Positions 1-7,469 of a stretch of 13,273 bases of DNA are shown here, one piece after another. The stretch spans positions 1-13,273 of the forward strand of contig JAFPYQ010000344.1 in NCBI GenBank assembly GCA_017394475.1, read 5' to 3'. The DNA is from Oscillospiraceae bacterium (GTDB lineage Bacteria; Bacillota; Clostridia; Oscillospirales; Ruminococcaceae). Position 1 is the stretch's first letter. Every line of letters begins with the position of its first letter. Below the pieces are notes generated by a model, which did not search any database, was not told the origin of the DNA, and saw nothing but the letters and a program-made list of their open reading frames with translations. The translations under genes and the position numbers were made by a program.

Positions 1-14
1 ATGCCGATATGGTG

Positions 15-20
15 TATAAT
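15..20 (+). promoter_or_regulatory. Candidate -10 box of a sigma-A promoter (left-edge operon)
   Basis: A perfect TATAAT lies 43 bases before the first start codon. The matching -35 hexamer would fall just left of the window and cannot be seen. Transcription would start near base 27, giving a leader of about 37 nt for the TPR/DUF4037/DUF4125 gene. It is the only promoter-like signal seen before the nine-gene run that ends at 9813. Confidence 0.5.
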
Positions 21-24
21 AGTA

Positions 25-42
25 TGTGAAACTTTGTGAAAC
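25..42 (+). repeat. Direct repeat TGTGAAAC x2, 10-bp period
   Basis: The 8-mer TGTGAAAC occurs at 25-32 and again at 35-42, exactly one helical turn apart. It lies immediately downstream of the -10 box and spans the expected transcription start. Same-face tandem half-sites at this position are typical of a regulator binding site, but no regulator is identified, and two 8-mers can recur by chance. Confidence 0.3.
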
Positions 43-63
43 GGCATGACATGGGGGATCGTG

Positions 64-2247
64 ATGGATAAAGAAATATTTGACAGAATAGACAGTCTGC
101 TCAGGGAATACAGGCTCGATGAGGCTGAAGAATATATGCTGCAGACCCTTGCATCTTCGCAGGAAAGCGGCGATATCGCGACCTGTGTAGCCTTGCTCAA
201 TGAGCTTGCGGGCTTTTACAGGGACAAGGGCGATTTTGAGAGGTCGATGGACTGTGCCCTGCGTTCTGCAAAGCTGCTTGAAAACTCCGATAAGACCGAT
301 TCCGCGTACTTTGCCGCCATGCTCAATCTCGCCAACGCCTATCGTGCGGGGGGAAAGCTATCGGAGGCAAAGGCTGTATATGATGATATAGACAAGGGCA
401 TAACAAAATATGCCCCCGGGCTTTTTTCAAGCTTTTGCAACAACATCGCGCTGATGTATCAGCAGACGGGCGAATTTGATAAAGCTGCGGGATATCTTGA
501 AAAGGCCATAGAGGCAGAGAGCGGCAGGGATGAACGCAAGACCGCCATATCCCGCGCAAATCTTGCTGTATGCAGGGTGCGGATGGGACAGGACGGTGAG
601 GAAAATGCCCGTCTTGCTTTAGACTATTTCAAGGGCATGTCACCATCGGATTTTCATTACAGCGCCGCACTTTCCGCCATGGGGGATGTGCTTTTCTCCA
701 AAGGCCTGTACGAAAAGGCAGCACAACATTATGAGACCGCCCTTTCTGAGATACTTATACACATGGGCAGATGCTCATTCTATGATATCGTTTCGGAAAA
801 CCTTGAAAGGTGCTATGAGCATTTTCAGAGACCCGCATATACGGGAATGGAGCTTTCAAGGATATATTTTGAGCTTATAGGAAAGCCCGTGCTGCGCAGG
901 AATTTCGGGGATGAACTGAAATATCTTGCCTGCGGCCTTGTTGGTGAGGGTTCGGAGTGCTTCGGCTACGATGACAGATATTCATGGGATCACGATTTCG
1001 GCCCTTCCTTCTGCATCTTTGTTTCGGACGATGCTCCCGATGAACTGTTTGAACGGCTGAGAAAAGCCTATTCTCTTCTGCCGCCCACATTTATGGGCTA
1101 TACCCACACGGAGGGGAAAAACTCATCTGGGCGCAGGGGAGTCATCCGCGTCAGTGATTTCTATAAACGCATACTCGGGCAGATACCCGAAACAGCGGAG
1201 GATTTCCAGCTCATACCTGATGAACAGCTTGCCTGTGCGGTAAACGGAGAGGTTTATTTCGACTACTGCGGTGAATTTTCGGGAATACGAAAGAGGATAT
1301 CGGATCGCCCATATGCAGACCGTCTTGCGAAGCTGTCTGCAGAGATAGAGAGCATATCAAAGCATGGTGAATACAATCTCCCGAGGATGACGGAGAGAGG
1401 GGACAAGGTGTCCGCCTTTATATCCCGTGAAAAGTTCATAGGCTCCGCGATGCGTGCTATGCACCTGATAAACGGCAAATTCGCCCCCTACTACAAATGG
1501 CTCTACCGCAGCACAGCAGACAGTTTTCCCGTCTTTGCGGAGCTTATCCTTCACTGTGTGGAAGGGGAAGACAATATCCATGAGATCATAGATGCCCTCT
1601 TATCAGATTGTGTAAAGAAAAAGATCGCAAAGGAGATGCTCCCGCCTGCCCTTATGTGCGACGAGATACTTTCCCTTGCCCGCCGTGTCAACACTGCCGA
1701 TAAGATAGCAAAACTCGAATGGAAGCTCTTTGACAAGGTGCAGAACAAGGGCGGCAGAGCATTCTGCCAGGATGACCCGCGTACATTTTTCATCATGCGC
1801 TGCGCTCAGTATTATACTTTCGATGAGAGACTACTCGATGCCATATATGCTGATTTCCTGCAGGCGGCTTCCGAGGGCAGGAACGTCATCACCGAAAAAT
1901 ACGGCTATATGATGAGATATACCGTACCCGAGGAGTTTGAGGAGATAAAGGATGCCCTGCCTCCGGTTTCGGAAGAAAAGCAGAGGCTCATAGATGCCAT
2001 CGTTCCCATTCAGGTGGGATGGATGGAGGAATTTGCCGGCAAATACCCCGATGTTGCCGCAAAAGCGCGGGTGATACATTCCTATGAGGATACTCCCGAC
2101 AATACCTCATACGAAACATATCTCAGGGGAGAGCTCTCGACATATTCCGATGATACCGTTGCACTGTACGGGGCGTTCATAGTGAGCCTGTACAGAGACG
2201 GGCGCAATCTTGCGGAAGAGATAATCTCCCTTGAAAACGGCATATAG
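64..2247 (+). CDS. TPR / DUF4037 (nucleotidyltransferase-like) / DUF4125 fusion protein, 727 aa
   Basis: Three-part soluble protein of unknown overall function; no signal peptide or membrane segment is seen. Residues about 1-260 are tetratricopeptide-like helical repeats (for example ALLNELAGFYRDKGDFE), a protein-interaction scaffold. Residues about 265-510 match my recollection of DUF4037, a nucleotidyltransferase-fold family. The signature GSECFGYDD at 296-304 is followed by W308-D309-H310-D311-F-G-P, recalling the GS...DxD metal site of nucleotidyltransferases, and by the conserved SKHGEYN and APYYKWL segments. Residues about 515-725 match DUF4125, with GGRAFCQDD near 563-571 and ETYLRGELSTYS near 684-695. 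The ATG at 64 is chosen over an upstream in-frame ATG at 46 because GGGGGA at 53-58 is well placed before it. It is the first gene of the operon. The domain calls come from remembered family motifs; substrate and partner are unknown. Confidence 0.8.
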   Translation: MDKEIFDRIDSLLREYRLDEAEEYMLQTLASSQESGDIATCVALLNELAGFYRDKGDFERSMDCALRSAKLLENSDKTDSAYFAAMLNLANAYRAGGKLSEAKAVYDDIDKGITKYAPGLFSSFCNNIALMYQQTGEFDKAAGYLEKAIEAESGRDERKTAISRANLAVCRVRMGQDGEENARLALDYFKGMSPSDFHYSAALSAMGDVLFSKGLYEKAAQHYETALSEILIHMGRCSFYDIVSENLERCYEHFQRPAYTGMELSRIYFELIGKPVLRRNFGDELKYLACGLVGEGSECFGYDDRYSWDHDFGPSFCIFVSDDAPDELFERLRKAYSLLPPTFMGYTHTEGKNSSGRRGVIRVSDFYKRILGQIPETAEDFQLIPDEQLACAVNGEVYFDYCGEFSGIRKRISDRPYADRLAKLSAEIESISKHGEYNLPRMTERGDKVSAFISREKFIGSAMRAMHLINGKFAPYYKWLYRSTADSFPVFAELILHCVEGEDNIHEIIDALLSDCVKKKIAKEMLPPALMCDEILSLARRVNTADKIAKLEWKLFDKVQNKGGRAFCQDDPRTFFIMRCAQYYTFDERLLDAIYADFLQAASEGRNVITEKYGYMMRYTVPEEFEEIKDALPPVSEEKQRLIDAIVPIQVGWMEEFAGKYPDVAAKARVIHSYEDTPDNTSYETYLRGELSTYSDDTVALYGAFIVSLYRDGRNLAEEIISLENGI

Positions 2248-2260
2248 ACCGGTGAAAATA

Positions 2261-3568
2261 ATGAGATATACGGACGATAAAGAATCAGCGGGAATAGCAG
2301 CGCTCATAAAGCCCGAACAGAACGCAGGGCCTATGCTGTCATCCCTTTCAAAATACCGTACACCCTCTGCAGATAAGTTTTTCAGGGATATCCTGGCAGT
2401 ACAGCGGAACAGGGCGGTACTGATGCCCTATTTGATGGCATCGCGCAACGATGCTGTTTCCGATATATTCGCAGAGCAGCTTGAAACTGCACTCGATGAA
2501 CTGCTCGAAAAGACCTCTGCGGATATGGTGACTTGTGTGCGGATGTGGCTGATGCTGCAGCAGACTACATTCAAGCAGTCCTCGAAGATGCTGTGTCAGC
2601 TGCGCAGGATAGCCCAGAACTACAAAAAGTTCAGAAGGATGAGCATATACTGTGATGCGGATGCGGAAAAATACATACCCGGATCCGTCGGCGATTTCCT
2701 GGTAAGGCGCATGAAAGCCGAAACAGAACGGGGGATCACCGGGATGTTCCTCGAACGCCTGAACGAGATCATAATAACAGGGATCGAGGATTCACAGCGG
2801 CTTTTCGGCGAAAGCTCCTCCTTTGAGGAGGATATACGCAATATCGTAGAAATGTATCCCGACAGCTTCCCCGAGGTGAGGATATGGCTGCATCTCACCC
2901 GTGATCCGGAAAACGCATACGATCTTGTGATGAATGACAGGAGCATCACCGAACAGGATATCATGGCAGTAATGGGGTGGATGTACTATGGGAAGGGCTA
3001 CTATCTGAGATCACCCGAGGTGCTCACGGAAACGGACAATTCCCCTGTGAGCTATAATGTGCCCATAGTGCCCGATAAACGGTGGATAAACTACCTTACA
3101 TCACGGCCCTTTGAGATACTTGAGAAATACCCTGTGGCAGACCCCTACTATCCGCAGTCGGTGTTCGAAAAGTATTCGCTGTGTGTCTATCACATCATAT
3201 CAGACAAGAACGAGGACGATCAACAGCTTTGCGATTACTTTGTGCGTTCCTGTGTCACAGGCGGCACTCATACGGATTTTTTGGGTCTCGGTGTGACAGG
3301 ATATGTTGACAGTGAAGAAAAATACCTCAGGCTGTATGAGGAAATAACAGACAGGATAGAACAGGGCAGGCAGGAATTTGTTTACTATATGCTTGAAAAG
3401 GCCATGACGGAAAATTACGGCAGATGCATCCCCTTTACAACAGATATAATGAAAAGATGCAGGGCTGCGGTCACTCAAAGAGTAAAGGCACTTGAACTTA
3501 CGGATGTGATGGCGCGGCGCAGGGATCTGATGCTCGGAGAATGGAATGGGACAGGCCGTTCCCGATGA
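2261..3568 (+). CDS. Unrecognised 435-aa protein
   Basis: I do not recognise a family. The protein looks soluble, charged and largely helical in its N-terminal two thirds (for example FKQSSKMLCQLRRIAQNYKK). A more mixed, tyrosine- and proline-rich part follows around residues 240-330 (WMYYGKGYYL, VADPYYPQS), then a helical, basic C-terminus. No signal peptide, transmembrane helix or nucleotide-binding loop is visible. The ATG at 2261 has GGTGA at 2251-2255. In-frame TTG (2231) and GTG (2252) are alternatives; the TTG would overlap the upstream gene by 17 nt. It sits 13 nt after the TPR/DUF4037/DUF4125 gene and 20 nt before dnaB, so it is surely co-transcribed and may work with the upstream protein. 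Its reality as a gene is supported by length, codon use and tight spacing. Confidence 0.8.
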   Translation: MRYTDDKESAGIAALIKPEQNAGPMLSSLSKYRTPSADKFFRDILAVQRNRAVLMPYLMASRNDAVSDIFAEQLETALDELLEKTSADMVTCVRMWLMLQQTTFKQSSKMLCQLRRIAQNYKKFRRMSIYCDADAEKYIPGSVGDFLVRRMKAETERGITGMFLERLNEIIITGIEDSQRLFGESSSFEEDIRNIVEMYPDSFPEVRIWLHLTRDPENAYDLVMNDRSITEQDIMAVMGWMYYGKGYYLRSPEVLTETDNSPVSYNVPIVPDKRWINYLTSRPFEILEKYPVADPYYPQSVFEKYSLCVYHIISDKNEDDQQLCDYFVRSCVTGGTHTDFLGLGVTGYVDSEEKYLRLYEEITDRIEQGRQEFVYYMLEKAMTENYGRCIPFTTDIMKRCRAAVTQRVKALELTDVMARRRDLMLGEWNGTGRSR

Positions 3569-3588
3569 AACGGCTGCGGAGGTAATAT

Positions 3589-4956
3589 ATGGATAATGAA
3601 GATATTCAGGGCTTTCAGGGGTATGAGATGCCGCACAGCATCGAGGCGGAACAGTGTGTCCTCGGTGCTATACTGTGCAATACGGATCTTCTGCCCTCTA
3701 CGATGGATTATCTGAAGCCCGAAAGCTTTTATATAGAAAATCACAAAAGGCTGTACTCCGTGATGCTGCGGCTGTTCTCATCGGCAAATGCGGTGATAGA
3801 TGCCATGACGGTCCTTGATGCGGCTGTGACCGACGGCATATTTGAGGACAGCGCATCGGGAAATCAGTATCTCGCACAGATAATGGAATCGGTCCCCAGT
3901 CTTTCAAATATCGAGAGCTACTGCAGGATAGTCGAGGAAAAGTATTATCTGAGGAGCCTGGCGCAGGCATCCCGCATGATATTCGAAAGCTGCATCGACA
4001 GCAACGAGAATGCGGAGAGCGCCCTTGACAATGCGGAGCAGATGATATATGACATACGCCGCGGCAAGGAGGTAAACGGCCTTACCCGCATAGATGAGGT
4101 GCTTGTGGAGGCGTATGACAGGCTCGGAAAGATATCCGGACCCGACAGGGAGAAATACCAGGGCGCAAAATCGGGCTATGCCGATCTTGACAGGCTCATA
4201 AGCGGTCTGAATAAATCAGACCTTATCATACTTGCAGCCCGTCCCGGTATGGGGAAGACATCCTTTGCCATGAATCTTGCAGCAAATGTGTGCAGGAACG
4301 ATATCACAAAGGAAGTGGTCATCTTCTCGCTGGAAATGTCAAAGGAGCAGATAGTCACAAGAATGCTGTCCTCCGAGAGCCTTGTGCCCAGTGATGTTCT
4401 TATGAAGGGCGAGATAAGCCCCGAGGACTGGGTGAAGCTTGCTGAGGGCGCGGACAGGATAACGAACATGAACATGTACCTTGACGATACCGCGGGCATC
4501 ACAACGGTGGGAATGAAGGCAAAGCTGCGCAGGCGCAATAATCTGGGCCTTGTCATCATCGACTACCTGCAGCTCATGAACTCATCAAGGCGCATAGACA
4601 ACCGTGTGAATGAGATATCCGAGATAACGAGGCAGCTAAAGCTCATGGCGAAGGAACTCGATGTTCCGCTGATAGTCCTTTCACAGCTCTCCCGTGCGGT
4701 GGAATCGAGGACGGACAAGCACCCGCAGCTTTCCGATCTGCGTGAATCGGGTTCTATCGAGCAGGATGCGGATATAGTTATGTTTCTCTACCGTGATGGT
4801 TATTATAACAGGGATACCACCGATGATGTGAACCGTGCCGAATGTATCATAGCAAAGAACAGGCATGGTGAGACAGGCACGGTGAACCTGCGCTGGAACG
4901 GTGAATTTACCAGATTCTTTGCCGAGGACAGACGAATTGATCCTTCCCCGGTGTGA
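3589..4956 (+). CDS. dnaB: Replicative DNA helicase DnaB
   Basis: Hexameric ATP-driven helicase that unwinds DNA at the replication fork. At 455 aa it has the normal family length and no intein. The N-terminal helical domain opens with the typical PHSIEAEQCVLGAIL (residues 15-29). The RecA-like C-terminal domain carries Walker A AARPGMGKT at 216-224, the Walker B/H2 motif VIIDYLQLM with D325, H3 VLSQLSRAVE from about 363, and H4 ESGSIEQDADIVMF near 386-399. The last motif runs into YRDGYY, typical of the arginine-finger region. GGAGGT at 3578-3583, five bases before the ATG, fixes the start. The usual clostridial neighbours rplI and the DHH-domain gene are absent; it lies instead between an unknown gene and pyrK. 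Everything needed for activity is present. Confidence 0.97.
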   Translation: MDNEDIQGFQGYEMPHSIEAEQCVLGAILCNTDLLPSTMDYLKPESFYIENHKRLYSVMLRLFSSANAVIDAMTVLDAAVTDGIFEDSASGNQYLAQIMESVPSLSNIESYCRIVEEKYYLRSLAQASRMIFESCIDSNENAESALDNAEQMIYDIRRGKEVNGLTRIDEVLVEAYDRLGKISGPDREKYQGAKSGYADLDRLISGLNKSDLIILAARPGMGKTSFAMNLAANVCRNDITKEVVIFSLEMSKEQIVTRMLSSESLVPSDVLMKGEISPEDWVKLAEGADRITNMNMYLDDTAGITTVGMKAKLRRRNNLGLVIIDYLQLMNSSRRIDNRVNEISEITRQLKLMAKELDVPLIVLSQLSRAVESRTDKHPQLSDLRESGSIEQDADIVMFLYRDGYYNRDTTDDVNRAECIIAKNRHGETGTVNLRWNGEFTRFFAEDRRIDPSPV

Positions 4957-4970
4957 GTTAGGAGAACAAA

Positions 4971-5741
4971 ATGAAATACAGTATGAAATGCCCCGTGATC
5001 AGAAAGGATCCGCTTGCAAGGGGAATATATGATTATCTTATCTATGCTCCGCAGATTGCAGAGGCTGCAGTCTGCGGGCAGTTCGTAAACATAAAGGCTG
5101 AGGGCTTCTTCCTGCGCCGTCCCATATCGATATGCGGCATAGACCGCGAAAAGGGTACCATAAGGCTGGTGTTCGAGGTGAGGGGCGACGGCACAAAGGT
5201 CATCTCATCCATAAATGAAGGCGATAATATGGATATCGTCGGACCTCTGGGCGGAAAGGGCTTTGAGCTTTCTGACAAGTCAAAAAGGGCTGTGATCATA
5301 GGAGGCGGTATCGGTACTCCTCCGCTGCTGCCCATTGCAGAGCATTACGGCAGAAATGCGGTGGTCATAACGGGATTTCGTTCCGCTGATGCAGTGATAC
5401 TGCAGAAGGACTATATAAAAAGCGGCGCTGATGTGATACTCTGCACGGATGACGGCACTGCAGGGCGCAAGGGCTTTGTCACCCAGGCGCTTTCCGAGGT
5501 GCTTGAAAAGGAAACACCCGATATGGTCTACGCCTGCGGGCCTATGCCTATGCTCAGAGGCGTGGCAAAGATGTGCCTTGACAAGGGGATACGCACGCAG
5601 GTCTCCCTTGAAGAGAGGATGGGCTGCGGTCTGGGCGGCTGCCTTGTATGCGTGTGCCGCACACAGAAAAACGATGAAGAGGTCTATTCCCATGTATGTA
5701 AGGACGGACCTGTATTTGAGGCAGAGGAGGTGCTTTTCTGA
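4971..5741 (+). CDS. pyrK: Dihydroorotate dehydrogenase B, electron-transfer subunit PyrK
   Basis: FAD and [2Fe-2S] subunit that passes electrons from dihydroorotate, via the FMN of PyrD, to NAD+ in pyrimidine biosynthesis. The 256 aa are full length. RPIS at 50-53 is the flavin-binding motif of the ferredoxin-reductase fold. IIGGGIGT around 109-116 is the glycine-rich motif opening the NAD-binding domain, and YACGPMPML is the usual C-terminal nucleotide-domain signature. The cluster ligands are C219, C224, C227 and C243 (CX4CX2CX15C), just before KDGPVF as in characterised PyrK proteins. An additional cysteine, C229, sits inside the cluster loop. AGGAGA at 4960-4965 precedes the ATG. The stop overlaps the pyrD start (TGATG), which would help make equal amounts of the two subunits. 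Confidence 0.96.
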   Translation: MKYSMKCPVIRKDPLARGIYDYLIYAPQIAEAAVCGQFVNIKAEGFFLRRPISICGIDREKGTIRLVFEVRGDGTKVISSINEGDNMDIVGPLGGKGFELSDKSKRAVIIGGGIGTPPLLPIAEHYGRNAVVITGFRSADAVILQKDYIKSGADVILCTDDGTAGRKGFVTQALSEVLEKETPDMVYACGPMPMLRGVAKMCLDKGIRTQVSLEERMGCGLGGCLVCVCRTQKNDEEVYSHVCKDGPVFEAEEVLF

Positions 5742-6652
5742 TGAATTCTCTTGAGACCGTATTTGCAGGAGTGCATTTTAAGAACCCCATCGTTCCCGCA
5801 TCCGGGACATTCGGCTACGGCCGTGAGTTTTCAGAGCTTTATCCGCTGTCAAAGCTGGGTGGCATATCCGTAAAGGGAACTACTTTACACAAAAGGAACG
5901 GCAATCTTCCTCCCCGCATCGCGGAAACTCCTATGGGCTGCCTTAATTCCGTGGGACTGCAGAACCCCGGCATAGATCATTTCATAAATGAAGAACTGCC
6001 CTGGCTCAAAAAGCAGGATACGGTGGTCATTGCCAATATCGCAGGAGCAGATATAGATGAATACAGGCAGGTAGCGCAAAAGCTGGATGATACCGATGTT
6101 GATATGATCGAGGTGAACATTTCCTGCCCTAATGTCAAGGCAGGCGGCGCTGCATTCGGTGTCACCTGTGAAGGAGCGGCTGCGGTCACAAAGGCTGTCA
6201 GGGCTGTCACAAAGAAGCCTGTTATGATGAAGCTGTCGCCTAATGTGACAAGTATCGCGGATATCGCAAAGGCTGTGGAAGCGGAGGGTGCTGATGCAGT
6301 ATCGCTCATAAACACGCTGCTTGGCATGAGGATAGATATAAGGACGAGAAAACCCATACTTCACAACAATGTGGGCGGACTTTCGGGACCTGCGGTATTC
6401 CCTGTGGCAGTACGGATGGTATGGCAGGTGGCTAATGCGGTAAATATCCCCGTATGCGGCATGGGCGGTGTATCATCTGCGGAGGATGCCGTCGAGATAA
6501 TGCTTGCAGGTGCATCTCTGGTACAGGTGGGAGCGGCAATATTTGCAGATCCTCTGGCTCCTGTAAGGATAATAGAGGGAATGGAGAGCTATTGCGCCGA
6601 TAACGGTATCACGGATATATCGGAGATAGTCGGTGCTGTAAAACCATATTGA
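5741..6652 (+). CDS. pyrD: Dihydroorotate dehydrogenase B, catalytic subunit (class 1B)
   Basis: FMN-containing TIM-barrel enzyme oxidising dihydroorotate to orotate, working as a heterotetramer with PyrK. The 303 aa match class 1B enzymes. VNISCPNVKAGG carries the catalytic base C129, which is Cys in class 1 and Ser in class 2. The N-terminal VKGTTL and ETPMGCLNSVGLQNPG segments, NTLLGMRID, the GGLSGPA phosphate loop and GGVSSAEDAVEIMLAGA are all present and line the FMN and substrate site. AGAGGAGG at 5723-5730 precedes the ATG, which overlaps the pyrK stop by one base. Other pyr genes (pyrE, pyrF, pyrB) are not in the window. No PyrR-type attenuator was seen before pyrK; the 14-nt gap is too short for one. 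Confidence 0.96.
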   Translation: MNSLETVFAGVHFKNPIVPASGTFGYGREFSELYPLSKLGGISVKGTTLHKRNGNLPPRIAETPMGCLNSVGLQNPGIDHFINEELPWLKKQDTVVIANIAGADIDEYRQVAQKLDDTDVDMIEVNISCPNVKAGGAAFGVTCEGAAAVTKAVRAVTKKPVMMKLSPNVTSIADIAKAVEAEGADAVSLINTLLGMRIDIRTRKPILHNNVGGLSGPAVFPVAVRMVWQVANAVNIPVCGMGGVSSAEDAVEIMLAGASLVQVGAAIFADPLAPVRIIEGMESYCADNGITDISEIVGAVKPY

Positions 6653-6678
6653 CAGTGATCGATTTCATTGGTGAGATC

Positions 6679-7077
6679 ATGGACAAAGAGTTTGAAAAGA
6701 AGATATGTGATGCTTTTTTCGATAAGCGCTGCAGTGAACGGCTTTTTTACGAATTGTCATCACAGAAGAAAAGAAGAGATTTTCTGGATAAGATGTGCCA
6801 TACCGCAGACCGTTACATAGGGGACTGTGTATACAAAAAGTTCGGAAAGCTGCCCTCACGGGAGGAGATAGCTGCATTCCTGGATGATGAAAGCTGTTAT
6901 TTCATCACCCCTTATGAGAAAAATGACGGGGGTAATTACGATACATCCCGCACTCTTGAAGAGATATGGTCAGACGGCTCGGCATATATGATAGTAAGCA
7001 GAGACTGCACAAGAGCCTATCTTGAAACGGAATACAGTTTTTCGGGACATACCGCGTATTTCCTGAAAATACACTGA
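6679..7077 (+). CDS. Hypothetical protein, 132 aa
   Basis: I do not recognise a family. The protein is soluble and charged. A basic, helical N-terminal half (MDKEFEKKICDAFF, SSQKKRRDFLDKM) is followed by a C-terminal half rich in aromatic and polar residues. It has four cysteines (residues 10, 18, 40 and 50) in the first half and more later, but no zinc-finger spacing. The ATG at 6679 follows GGTGAG at 6670-6675; in-frame TTG 6649 and GTG 6655 would bring the start closer to or into pyrD and lack a site. It lies 26 nt after pyrD and its stop overlaps a possible ATG of the next frame, so it is part of the same transcript. A role in pyrimidine metabolism cannot be claimed. Confidence 0.7.
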   Translation: MDKEFEKKICDAFFDKRCSERLFYELSSQKKRRDFLDKMCHTADRYIGDCVYKKFGKLPSREEIAAFLDDESCYFITPYEKNDGGNYDTSRTLEEIWSDGSAYMIVSRDCTRAYLETEYSFSGHTAYFLKIH

Positions 7078-7103
7078 TGACGGCAGTTTACAAGGAGAAC
7101 AGC

Positions 7104-7469
7104 ATGGAGATAAAGGTATTGCCCTGTGAGCTTTCTGTATGCAAGGCGCAGAGCCTGATGTACATTGATCTGGATGAAGAACCGTTTTTTATCGGGAAGA
7201 CCGATGAGGAGATCTCTGTGGTCTGCCGCACGGAGTTCGTACCAGCGGATGCAACAGACAGGGACGACGGCTGGAAGGCGTTTCGCATACAGGGGATGCT
7301 GGACTTTTCGCTCACAGGAATCCTTGCAAAAATAGCGGAGATCCTTGCGGAGGAAAAGATAAGCATATTCGCCATATCCACTTTCAATACAGACTATGTT
7401 CTTGTCAGGGATGAAAACCTGGACAGGGCGTTAAAGGCACTGTCTGATAACGGATATGATATTGTGTGA
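7104..7469 (+). CDS. Small ACT-domain protein (COG3603-like), 121 aa
   Basis: Cytosolic protein made of ACT-type modules, folds that usually bind amino acids and regulate a partner. The recognisable parts are the middle block GWKAFRIQGMLDFSLTGIL, the ILAEEKISIFAISTFNTDYVLV segment and the C-terminal helix LDRALKALSDNGYDI. This layout matches the small two-ACT family found in many bacteria and related to eukaryotic CASTOR arginine sensors. The ATG at 7104 has AGGAG at 7093-7097 six bases upstream and is preferred to the ATG at 7077, which overlaps the previous stop but lacks a site. The last four bases overlap the alarmone-synthetase start (GTGA), implying translational coupling. The ligand cannot be read from the sequence. 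Confidence 0.85.
   Translation: MEIKVLPCELSVCKAQSLMYIDLDEEPFFIGKTDEEISVVCRTEFVPADATDRDDGWKAFRIQGMLDFSLTGILAKIAEILAEEKISIFAISTFNTDYVLVRDENLDRALKALSDNGYDIV

Noticed and set aside
5885..6364. Minus-strand open frame of 159 codons
   Set aside because: It is antisense to the conserved core of PyrD; cysteine- and histidine-rich composition without pattern.
7077..7103. ATG at 7077 as the start of the ACT gene
   Set aside because: It overlaps the previous stop (TGATG), but the strong AGGAG at 7093-7097 lies downstream of it and points to the ATG at 7104, where the recognisable ACT sequence begins.
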